A stretch of 64,000 bases of DNA from Callaeas wilsoni (taxonomy: Eukaryota; Chordata; Aves; Passeriformes; Callaeidae): assembly GCA_013398955.1 (NCBI GenBank), contig VWPU01012124.1, positions 1 to 64,000 of the forward strand. Reading direction: 5' to 3'. The notes under the pieces are model-generated. The model was not told where the DNA came from. It searched no databases and saw only the letters and a program-made list of their open reading frames with translations. Below, in pieces: positions 11,801 through 23,800 of this stretch. How positions within the stretch are numbered: position 1 is the first letter of the stretch; each line of letters opens with the position of its first letter. The position numbers and the translations under genes were made by a program.

Positions 11801-14800
11801 GCGCGTTCACGGCGGGACGGTTCTCCTGGCTGACCTGGAAAGGCTGGAGGGAAGGAGGGAAGGAAGGGAGGGAGGGAAGGAGGGAAGGAGGGAAGGAAGG
11901 AAGGAAGGAAGGAAGGAAGGAAGGAAGGAAGGAAGGAAGGAAGGAAGGAAGGAAGGAANNNNNNNNNNNNNNNNNNNNNNNNNNNNNNNNNNAGGAAGGA
12001 AGGAAGGAAGGAAGGAAGGAAGGAAGGAAGGAAGGAAGGAAGGAAGGAAGGAAGGAAGGAAGGAAGGAAGGAAGGAAGGAAGGAAGGAAGGAAGGAAGGA
12101 AGGAAGGAAGGAAGGAAGGAAGGAAGGAAGGAAGGAAGGAAGGAAGGAAGGAAGGAAGGAAGGAAGGAAGGAAGGAAGGAAGGAAGGAAGGAAGGAAGGA
12201 AGGAAGGAAGGAAGGAAGGAAGGAAGGAAGGAAGGAAGGAAGGAAGGAAGGAAGGAAGGAAGGAAGGAAGGAAGGAAGGAAGGAAGGAAGGAAGGAAGGA
12301 AAAGAGCAAACTGTCAGCTGGAGGGAGCTGGAGCTTTGTTCCTCCAAAGCCCCGGGAGCCCTGCAGAACGCTGCTCCCTGGGTTTTCCTGGGAATACCAC
12401 ACCTTCTGCCTCCCCGGCTGCAGCTGGCTGCTGGCTGGCACCAGGGGCTGCTGCCACTTCCCAGCTCCTCCTCCTCCTCCTCCTCCTCCTCCTCCTCCTC
12501 TCAAGCCCGGCATCTTCTGGAGAGCTTCCTTGAGCTGCCTGAACTCTTCCATCTGGGCCTGAGGGGAAGAGAAGGATACAGAGGAACCTCACACAGGGTT
12601 AAACATCTCTGTGCTGGGAACAGCCACTCCTTATTCGTTTGGCACAGGTAAAAGAAAAGAGGTATTTCATACATATGAAAGGTCGGAGAAAATCCACAAC
12701 CACCAATGACAAACCCAGCTTGCCCTCCAGATTTCGGTATTCCCCCTTTGCCCATCCTGCCTCTTATTTTATTGCACTTTTACCCTGCGAGTGCTGAGCT
12801 GTGGCACTGATTCTTTTCCTGATGCTGTTCAGTGCAGGAGCCATGGATTAACTCCTGCCTCGGCACAAGGATTGTATCCTGGCTCTTAGCTGTGCCTGCC
12901 TCTCCTCCTGTCCCTCCAGGTCACCTTATTCCCTTCCAGTGGAGGCATTTCCCCCTGGATGTGCTCATCCCAGCGGGGCTGACAATAATTGGCATAATCC
13001 TACTTGACAATCCAATTTACTTTGCAAGACAAAGGAAAATCGATTCTCCTGGGCTGAGTAAGCAAATGCAACCCTCCTCTCTCTCCTGCAGTTTCTTTCT
13101 TTCATCTCCAGCCCTGAAAAGTAGGGCTTGAAAAAGCCACTCAGGAAAAGCTCCTCATTTCCACCCTGGTTATTTATAGGAAATTGAGGGGGGAGACCTT
13201 TTCATGTGCTTGCCAGGGTACCTGGAAATGGACCAAATTAGGGACTGGGCAGAGCAGGAAAGCTTCCAAGCAGCAAGCAAAGTTTAGCAGGAAATTAATT
13301 CCTGAGCAGGCTCTGTTGATTTCAGTTCTTCCCCCTGAAATGTGACCTTAAAATTAACATTAAAAACAAAACAAACACCAACAAAACCCCTCAGCAAAGC
13401 AAACATAAAAGGAAGGAGGAAAAGGCAGCCAAGAAGAGTTCCTGGGATATGAATTTGTAGGAAACTTCCAATCAGGACAAACCAGATGGATGCAAAACTT
13501 GTACCCATCAATTCACCATCACTTGGAAGTGTTTGGGATGTGGGCAGGTGACAGGAGGTATTCCAGGGCTGGGAATTCAGGGACTTGTGCAGCAAACCTG
13601 AAAATACTGAAAGTGTTTTCAGCTGCTGGGACAGATTCCAGGCTGGAGAAATTTAGAGAATGGATCTACACTACCAACACCTACCAGCGCTGTTTCAGGC
13701 AACTCACCACTCTAGAATACAGCTGGTAGCAGGATTTATTAATTATTTAGAGAATGTCTGAATGCAGGCCCCAGGTGGTTACCTGGGCACTGAGGAGCTG
13801 GGAGTGAACCTCCTGGTGGGCCTTCCTGAGGAGCTTGCTCTCTTCTCTCAGTTTAAACACTGTGTCTGCAGGAGAAGAAGAAATTTGTTTAACAGAGCTG
13901 TTTTGGCAAGTGTGGCATCTCCCTTTCTCACCACAAATTCCTCCTGACCCCACAGACCTCTCCAAGCCCAGGAATTACAAACCTGCTCATCATTCCTCCC
14001 AGCACTCCCGGGAATTCCTTCTCTCCAGAGTCTCTGCTAATTCCTGCTCTCAGCTCAGGCTCTCGCTGTGTTTGCCGCAGGAGTCAGATAATTTGGGGTT
14101 TTATTTCCCTTCCCCCTTGCAGATGAAGAGCAGGGGGAGCAGGGAGTCACTGCCCCTTCCTGGGGGAACTGGAAGCTTCAGGAAGAACCCCAAGAGGGGT
14201 CTGCCAGGTCTCCTGAGCCCACAGATTCCCTCCTCCTACACGGAGAAGCTGCTTCTCGATGGTACAAACCAAAAAAAACCCCACGACCCACTTCGAGAAA
14301 ATAACCATGGGACAGTTCTGTCCCCAGGCACGTTTATTCCTGGGCTTTTAAGGATCAGTTGTGCCCTGCAGCCTCCCGGCTGGGCTTTTTCAAGCTCCTT
14401 GCACACTCCTGAGCACTCCAGCGCCAAGATGCGTGATGTGCCGAGGGCTGGGTATCACCGTGTGCCCTCTGAAAGGAAAGGCTGTGTCCCAAAATGCCAG
14501 CCCTGGTTCGGGTCCTGGATCTCTCAGAATACCCCAGGACAGGATGCACCGGGGTTCCTCTGCGGGCACAGTGGCACTATGGGCTGGCATGGGAATTTTT
14601 CCGTAACTGGACGGTCTCTGCAATAGGATGAATTGCCACAAGGCTCAAAATTACAGATATTTCTGCTTACAGGGTGTTTCTTTTCTTCATATTCAGCCCT
14701 GAGACAACACATTTTGCCTCTGAGGATGGGTGCTGTGCTCTTGCCTTGCAGTGAAGGTTGACATCAAACTGAGAGTGGAACACTCAGTGAGAGCCAACCT

Positions 14801-17800
14801 AACAAAACCCCCTCCATTCCCCTCTAACAATCTGTATTTCAGGAAGACAGACAATCAAATATTTAGGTTTCACTTATCTGTCCTCAATTTCCCCCCTTCT
14901 AACCCAAAAGCTCATCAGATATTATACTGGGCTTTGCTGAGCAGAGGGAGAAAACCCAAACACGAGCAGATTTTGATGTTCCAGACCTCATCAAGTAGGA
15001 ACAGATGCAAACCTTAAAAGCCCTACAATGTAATTAAACAGCAGACTGAATAAAAACCACTCTTTGGGAATTAAAGGGATCAGCATTGCCTACAACACTC
15101 GCACTATTAAATTGCATTTTATAGACCTACACCATTAATTACTAAAAGTATGTTTCATTTTGCTCCCATGCCCCAGTGCCAGGGTCTGCAGGATTTGTTC
15201 CTGCAGCACCACTCGAGGCAGGACAATGCTCCAGCTGAGGCCAAGACACTGCACACTGCCACACAAAATTGTTCCTGGGGGTGTTTTTGGGGGCCTGCAG
15301 AGGAATCCCTGCCCTCTCCTGATCTCAGCTCTTCAGTCCTTCCTCAGGCTGGTGTTTTCTCAGATTCTGATCACCCTCACCCTGCAGGTTGGTGACCTCG
15401 CTGTCCTTCTCCTGCTGCAGCTGGGCAAGTTTCTGGCTGTGGGTCTCCAGGCTCTTGCGGTGCTCCAGTTTCAGGCTGTTGTGCTGCAGCTGCAGGTCCA
15501 GCAACTGCTTCTTGACATCATCGTGCTGGTTCTGGAGAGGAAGAGAAGGGGCAGGGTCAGTACCAGAGTGATGTAGCTACTGCCAAGTGTGTCTGTTCAA
15601 TGAATTGTTTGAGGGGGCAGAAGAGATGTTTGAGGCAGCCAGAGACCCCAGGTACAATCGAACATTCTCTGTGCTCAGTGGTCCAGGGGAAGATGTGAAA
15701 TTCAACTGAACTCCACTTTGGGAAGAGGTTTTGGGGGTTTCCTTGGAAGCCACTAAGCTGGAGGCAGAACGTGGTGCCAAGTCCCATTCTGGGAGGGAGG
15801 GAGACTTTGGTACAGAGCCGGGAGCTGCTCCTGCTCCTCCCTGCAGGAATCCATCGCCGTGCAGGCCACGACGTTTGCTGGTATCGAACCGAATGCCTGT
15901 GGAGCTCACACCCAAGGGCCTTTCCAGAGGTCCCAGACATCTAAAGGACATTCCCTGCTCTTTCCCTGGAGCACCATCCTGCCACTGCAGGGTGGGAATA
16001 ATCACCTTTGACCAGGTCTCATTCCCACGACCTTCCTCAGGTGCTGGACACACACCTGAACACCCAGGCGTTTTCCTTCTGCTTGGTTTGCTTCCCAACA
16101 GCCTGGAAGTTCTCCCAGCCAGCCCTCAGAGCTGCTCCAACAGGAGGGAGAGCTTGTGCAGGGATCCCAGGGAGAGCCCACGTTCCCCACGGCACCGCGG
16201 GGCTCGCAGCCATCGAATTCCAGGGTAACGAGACTCTCACAAGACCACAGACTATTTCAAGCAGGCCAAGAATTCAGCAGACAGAAGTGGGCTGGAAAGC
16301 TGCTGTCTTCTCCCCTCCCCTCTTGCAGAGCCCAGGAACAAAACAGGCAGAAACATCCTTTTGCTCGGACCCGCTGAACCAGAATTCACCTCCTTTTTTT
16401 TTTTAAATTTTGTTCCCATGGTAACCTAGAGAGAGATTCCTTCCACATTCAGTTTGTCAACACCAATTATGTATGCAGATTGACTGGCTCTCAGGTGAAC
16501 CCTGGCCCTGCCACACAATCCCTCCTCAGGACTCAGGCAGCCATTTCAATCAGGCTTCCTGGGGGAAAAAAATAATAATAAAAAAAAATCTTCTTTTTTT
16601 AAAAAACCCCAAACCTCTAAATGCTATCGATGCTTGCACTTATCTCCAGGAAAACAAAGTGTCTGTGGCCCAGGCATTCCCCCTGCAGCAATTATCCTCC
16701 ACTGAAAGAGATGTAGCTGTGCTCCAAAAATACAGGCAGTGCAGAGGAAAAGATGGAGAGGTCCCAGAGACAGAACAAAGAAGAGAGACAAAAATGTCAA
16801 GTTCATCAGATCACAAGATCCGGAGGGAAAATAAAGGGAACTGAAGACTCCTGCTTTGGATTTCAAAGGCAGGAGGTACTCAGAGCTCTCATCAGAGCCC
16901 CTGGCAGAAAGAACTGCAGAGGAACCACTTCCCTAAAATCATTTTGATACCAAACACCTCAGAAACCACAACATTAGTGAGCGAGGATTGATTTAAACAA
17001 GAAACTCTTGTGAAATCCAAGGAATTTTAAGTCCTCATCAGCTCAGGCCAATTAATTTCTAAGCCATATTCTGCCCGCAAGGCGATGTGCATAATGTGTG
17101 TGCCCAGACTGCTCCCAGGCAGGAAGAAGGGAGCAAATATTCATCCTCTGCCAGCAGCAGGAAGCTGGGGAGGGAGAGAAGTGCCTGGACCAAGGTCTCA
17201 CACAGCACCCGGGGCCATCTGCTCATCCAGCACAGGGAGCATCCCCACTCCCAGCTGCTTTCTGAGCTGTCTGGGGCCAGGGTGTGCCAGCTCCAGGAGG
17301 AACCCAAAGATGCTGCTGGAGGAGCTGCAGGCAGGAGGTCTGGAACACCCCACATGGGATTATTTTTCAGAGAATTGAATCATCTGCAAGCAGAATATTC
17401 CTGACACAGTCAGTCCCACCAAGGCCAGGTGTCCTGAGGAACCCAGGAACCTCCCATGCCCATCTCAGTGAGAATATTCCCTTCACCCCACGGTTCTGCT
17501 GCTTTACTCAGTCAAGCAGCAGCTGCAGGACACAGCACACGGATGTTGTGTAAATGATGTTCGGTGCAGCCGGGGTGAGGGATGAGACGTTGTCCTGGCA
17601 TTTCTGGGGGGAAATCTTATCATTCCCAAGTGGGCTCATCTCCCAAAAATCAGGAGTTCTTCCAGTCAGCTGGAAGAGTTCAGAGCAGCAAGTTCTCCCA
17701 TCCCACCTTCCCTCTGCTGTTCAGACAACAGGGAAGTGCCCCCGGTGTTTCAGACCTCTCTCCCCGAGGCAGAAATGATCAGGTGAAGGGGAGGAAGGCA

Positions 17801-20800
17801 ATAACAGCACCTCAAACCCAGCTGCTTCTGCCCTGAGTTAAGAGCAGCTTTGTGGACAGCAACTGGACGGAGTAGAATCAATAACTTGGATGTTTAACTC
17901 ACGAGCAGAGGAAGGCCACACCTCATTTTTCACGTTCCAGCAGTTCCAGGAAGTCCAAGTCAGAGTTCCTTGGCCTGCTGCAGGGAATGCCAGGATCCCT
18001 CCTGCAGAGGGATGGCAGCGAAACATTTTCATCTCCACTCAAGAGGAAGAAAGGACTTGTAAGACAAAGCCTGGCCCCAGCAGGAACCCAGACACAGGCA
18101 ACGGCTCCAGCTGCTATTTTCGGGCAAAGTCAAGCCCCTCGCCCCTCTGAGCTGCTGTGCCAGCTCCAGATGTGAATCAGCCATTGAGGGAGGACTTTGG
18201 GTGACAGCAGAGGCCCAGGAACACCAAAGCCAGATGTGCTGGGGTGGCTCCATGGAACCCTTTGGTGACATTTGGGACCTCCAGCTCAGTTGCTTCTGTT
18301 CAGCACGACATTTCCCAGGTGATGACATTCCTGGCAGCAATCTTCCTCCTGAGGAAGCCAGTTCCAGTGGGAAGCATTTTTGCCTGGGCTCCAGTGACAG
18401 AAGTGTTACCCACAGCCTCATAAGGAGCAGAAACTGGGCTAAAAACTGCTTTTTCAGGCTGGGGAGGGTTTGAAATCTCCCACAGTCCCAAGGGCTGGTT
18501 ATGTCTTTCAGCAGCTGTAAATGTAGTGTAAAAAAATAGATGGTTGGTTTGTTGTTTTTTTTTTTCCCACCCCTCCAATAAAAGGAAGCAAGAGAAAGGG
18601 AGACAGGATGAAAAAAGCTCTGAGTGTCCCCTTGAGAGAAGCAAAGCAGAGCATTCTGCTCAGCCTGCAGTTGCTATGAAGAGGAATGCTGCTATTGCAG
18701 AGCGTTCCCAGAATCCACGGTGCTGGAGAATGCCCAAGAGACAGAACTGTACTTCCCTTTTCGCCAGGTTTGAATCCAAGAGCCAGGCAGCTGGAGGTCC
18801 AGCTCAGCTCAGGAAATCCAGCCCAGCGGTGCTAAGGGCTGCTGGAACCCAGCCCTCTTTCTCCATCCCAGAATTAAATTAGCATTTCACTGCCAAGGCT
18901 TGGACTAAAAACGTTTTAAAAACCACCCCAGCGGCCCCCAGTTGCACTGCTCGGTTGCACTGCTCCAGCAAAAGCAAGATATGCTTCAGGTAGAGCACGT
19001 GATAAGCTATAAAATGCTATAAAATGCTATAAAACGCTATAAAATGCTATAAGCGGCCCTGCTCTGAGCCTCTTCCATGGACTGGAATATTTTGGATGAG
19101 CCCAAAGGGCAAGCTCCAATGAATAAACCCATTTTCACACGGAGAGACCCAGGAAAACAGCAAAACCCTGTGTGATAAAAGCAGCAATGGCACAAAGGCA
19201 CAAAGGTGTAGGTGAAAGCTGTAACCTGACACAGAAGAAACAGGAACTCCCCTGGACTGGGCAGTCAGGAAGGAACGTGGATCAGCACGGATCTCCTTCC
19301 TAAGAGCAGGAATCCCTCGGTCCTTCCTGGGATTCTCCATCCCTCAGAACACAGCAGACAAACCCCCCTTACCTTCAGGATCTTGTGCTGGGAACTGAGG
19401 GCCCCATATCTGTTCATGGAGTCTTGCTAGGGAGAAAAAGATCCAACAGTGCCGTTAGAGTCCAGAAAAATCCAAGGCAGGGAGAAAAAACCACCCAGAG
19501 GCACCTGCCCAAATCCCTGCTGCCCCTTCACACCCACGGCCGGGACTGGGACAAGCCCACCACGGGGACCAGCAGAACATGCAGGGCTGGAAAAGAACTT
19601 TTCCAAAGAACCTTTTCAAAGCAACCCATCCAGCAGCTCATTAACTGCATGCTTAATTCACACTCAGAGTGGTTTTCCCCAGCCTTCAGCCCTCTCTGAA
19701 GGCCAGGGCTGGTGCTGAAGGAGCTTTGCACAGTGAACCCCTTCCCTGAAGGCTGAGCTCTCCTGGCAGCTGAGGGGGAGGCAGAGAAAGCAGCAGAGCT
19801 CAGGCTGTCACCTACACACAGAAATTGCACCGTTTCCCCAAAAAATGGATCACTAGGCAATCGAGTGAGCCTCAGGCAAACTCTGTCACCAGGCACAGCA
19901 GCCAAACTGAGCTCAGCTGGCACCAAACAGCAGAGGAGAGGGATTTTCCCCTCCAGAGGGGTCTGTACCTGTCCAACAGCTCAGGCCTCGCTAAGGGTCA
20001 CCTCCTTCCTCTGTGTCCCCAAGGCACCGTTCCCCACCCCATCACAGCAGGTGTGGAGCCACCAGCCCCTGTGCCCAAAGGCTTTGTCCCCAGGGCAGCA
20101 GTGGCACCCGAGAGGGGACAGTCCCAGTACAGGCAGGTTTACAAAACGTCTGCTGGGGTCTGGGTTTGGGCACTCCAAAGCAAAGCAAAGTGAGCACCAT
20201 GCAGAGACTGCCACTACGACCCTCAATTCAGCAGGAGAAATACTCAATAAATACTCAATGCAGTCTCAAACATCACCAGCAAATCAGCCCAAATTGCAAG
20301 GGAGTTGCCCACCATTAAAAAAAATTCAGATATCTTTCTGTCATTCACCCAGAGAGGAGCGGGCTGAAAGTGATTCCCCTTCTCCAGCATCTCATCCACA
20401 GATGCTCTGGGAAAGGAACAAACCCAGCCTGATAACTTAAGTGAATGTGACAGACTGTATCCCAGGGATGCATTTCTTCCCAGCCCCCACTGAAGAGTCC
20501 TTTCCCTGCCGAGTGGGGAGCCCACAGGCTGGTGAAAATCATCTGACAATCCCTGGAGACAGAAAACAATGGATATGCTTTCCCCAGCACCACCGTGGCC
20601 GTTCCTCCCCGTGTTCCTGCGGTGAGCCTCGCATTCTGCCTCCCCAGGCCTCTCCTGTCCCATGGAACAGCAATTCCCCTGCCACAGCAGGAGCCGGGAA
20701 TCATCTCCTCGGCTGCCACACGTGGGAGAACAGGCAGAGCAGCTCCAGCCCTGCACAGCCCTTCCCCGAGATGGAGTAAATCCTCACACACTCCTTGAGC

Positions 20801-23800
20801 AGAGGAGTCAGCCAAAGTTCAGCCTGTACCACGCACACACGGAGCCTTCCCTGCCTTCCAGTGGCCTCCCGGCCCTGGTGGCACCAGAAAAAAACATTTC
20901 CCATTGTTCCACAGACACCCTGGGATAAACCACACCTACCTTCTCCTTGTTGAGAGCTTCCTGAGCTTCTAACTTGTACACTAAAAAATCTAGAAATGGG
21001 AGAAGAGGAGGCAGTTTAATGAGCTGGAATTTCACAAGGATCTGGTTTGTATTTTGGAGGGGAGGGGGAGGGAAGAAGGAACTTAGCCCCTTGCTGAGCA
21101 AAAAGCTGCAAGTCAATAAGCTGGAATGCAGATGCTGCTGGGAGACCATTCCATGCCCTTGGGAAGATGGGAGAGCTCTCCATGAGAGCTGTCCACCCAA
21201 ATGTCCTTCCTTTCCCATGCCATAGGCAAGGGCATTGGGGATCTCCTCCTTCAGCACACAAGCAGCTTCAGTTTGATGTCAAGGAGGCTGAATAACTTTG
21301 TGGGGTGCTCTGAAATGAGAGATGAGTCTGGAGAAGGGGAACCAAAGCCGTGAGACCCAAACTCATGTGCTGCTCTCGTCTGTGCCACCTTCTTAAAACA
21401 GGAAGGTCCCGTGACAAGGACACGTGTATCAGGACGCTCCATTTTCTCACCAAATAAACTGAAGGGGCAGCTCAGAAATGCAGCTTCTGCCTCAGCCAGA
21501 CAGCCAAACCTGGGTGCTGAATCCAGCACCCAGAAGCACAGAGCATGCCGGAGTGAGGGGCAGGGACCTTACCCCACACACCACTTCCAAAGATAAAGCC
21601 CAAGTTATTAAACTGCCAACAACAATCGGGTGGAGAGGGGCCTGACACCCCAGCACAGCACTCTGCTGAAAGGCACGAGTTAATCTGTTGGCTTTCTGCT
21701 TCCTGCTGTATTTCACGGTCGTAAAATCCCCTGCACGTTTGTGTGTCCTTCTGTGCACCAGCTCTGAAGGACCTGACAGCCTGCATTGTCCACGCGTGGT
21801 GGAGGGCAGTGATGCTGACACCACTGAGCACTTGTAGAGCTCAGCATCTTCAGCTCACTTTTGGAAGAAAGTTGACATCTTTCCAAGAAAAAAGCATGGT
21901 CCAGTGCCAGGTTTAGTCACCACTTGAAGCGTTCAGACACCACGACAGGGGCACTGTTACTCACAGATTGGCCTGAGGACAAACGTAGGAGTAGGAGAGA
22001 ACAGCATCCACCTGCCAGCACCTTCTGCCCACGGGCGCTGGACACGTCACTTCACCACTCCCAAACGGCACTCAGTGACAGCCACACGTGGCCCTGAGGC
22101 AGGAGAGGCTTTGGGGACAGCTGGGGCTTTGCCTGGCCGCTGCTGTGCCACCCATGCAAGGGACTCACCTTCCTTTGTCTTCTTGTGCTCCCCTCGCTCC
22201 TTCTGCAGGGATCGCTCCAGCCGGGACCTGTGCTCGTACACCACTGTGGGAGCAGCGAGAGGCAGAGCGTGACTCAAACCTGGAATTTATCCCCACCTAT
22301 CTTCTTCCACATATTTATTCTCCTGCCTGGAGCAGGGAGGGGACAGTCGGGCTGCAGACCACGGGTATTGCCGATATAATGCACCATGCAGAGACTGCCA
22401 CTACAGCCCCCAACTCAGTATGATAAATACTCAATAAATACTCAGTGCAGCCTCAAATATCCCCAGCAAATGAGCCCAAATTGCAAGGGAGTTCACCGCC
22501 ATTAGTTTGCTCACCCACAAATTGGGAGTATTTGCACTCAGGTTTTGCTTTGGAGCCCAAGCTGTGATGCCCAAGAGCTGCTTTAGTGGCCAGTGGCTAA
22601 ACTTTGTGGGCCAAGCTCCTGCCAGGCTCAAGCAGCCAGAGTCACCTGTTCTGTAAAGTCCTCAGCACCATGCAGGAGAGACATTTTCCCCCTTCTACAA
22701 CCCAGCCACTGACTGGCCCTCAGGGCAGAAGGGAAATTTTTTCCCCTTCTACAGCCCAGGCCACTGAGAAAAACTGAACCAAGCAGCCCCTTACACACAA
22801 AACAGCTCGAGAACGGAGAGGGCTGAGCAGCCACAGGGCAGATGGGAGTGCCAGAGAAGCCTCCTGTTGGATGATGACTCGAATCCACCCTGAGGTGTCA
22901 ATGCCACCACACTCAGCTCCAACGGGCTCCTCACCCCCTCGGACGGGCCAGGGCAGCACTCAGAGGGAGAGGTGATGGAAGAAACCTTGCCAGAGCCAAG
23001 ATCCCTGCAGAGCCAAGACCTTTGGGGGCCAGTCGTGCCATACACACGGCCTCCAGGAAAATGCAGCAAGGGGGGTGATGTCTGAGTGCATGAAACCAGC
23101 GCTAATCCATTCCTTGCTGAGATCTTGCCAAGCCAAGAGCCCCAAGTGACTCATGCTCTCACTCCAAGTGGGTCTGTGGAGCCTGCCAGCTCCACTCGGG
23201 TCGTGCTGCAGCAGCAAATTCCTGTGTCACGTCTGACCTCCCTCAAGGGGCAGGAAGGGGCAGTGCCATAGGTGAGCCAGGCCATCTCCTTCCTTATCTT
23301 TGAGAACACACGGACATCCCAGTGGTGAAGATGCTTCCCCTGGGCTGGGCCACTCCACTCAGGCTTTCCTCTGAACCGTTTCAATTGTTCAACCCATTCC
23401 AGCAGTGGTTTCAACCTGGAAAGATGCTTCCCCCTGCTAAGCAGCAAACCCATCTCAGCAGCTGCCCAAGCCTCCGAGACAGCTTTGTTTTTAGGAGCAC
23501 TCTTCCCAACAGACTGCTCAGATGTCACCCTGCGGGCTTCCGGGCCGTGGGTGCTTCTCCACTCCATGCTAGAAAGACTTGTCCAATGGAATTGTCAGCT
23601 TGGGAACATCAGCCACTTCCCAGAGGATTTGGGAGCCCTGGGCATTCACTTTCTGACTTTCTTACATCTTTCTCACAGTCTTATCTAGCAGAGCTCCTGA
23701 GGGCAAGGCTTTGATGCGATGGGAACTTCCCAGCAGCAATGGAAAGCATCTGAAGCAATGGGCTTGTGTTAACACCCAGAGCCACAGATCCTAACGAGGC

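Noticed and set aside
11478..12552. Very long frames of Gly-Arg-Lys-Glu or Phe-Leu-Pro-Ser repeats
   Set aside because: They run through the GGAA microsatellite and the gap. Only the parts at 11583-11834 and 12403-12558 are exons.
19006..19052. Cluster of TATA-like boxes as a promoter
   Set aside because: It is a 10-bp tandem repeat inside an intron with no exon or initiator signal next to it.
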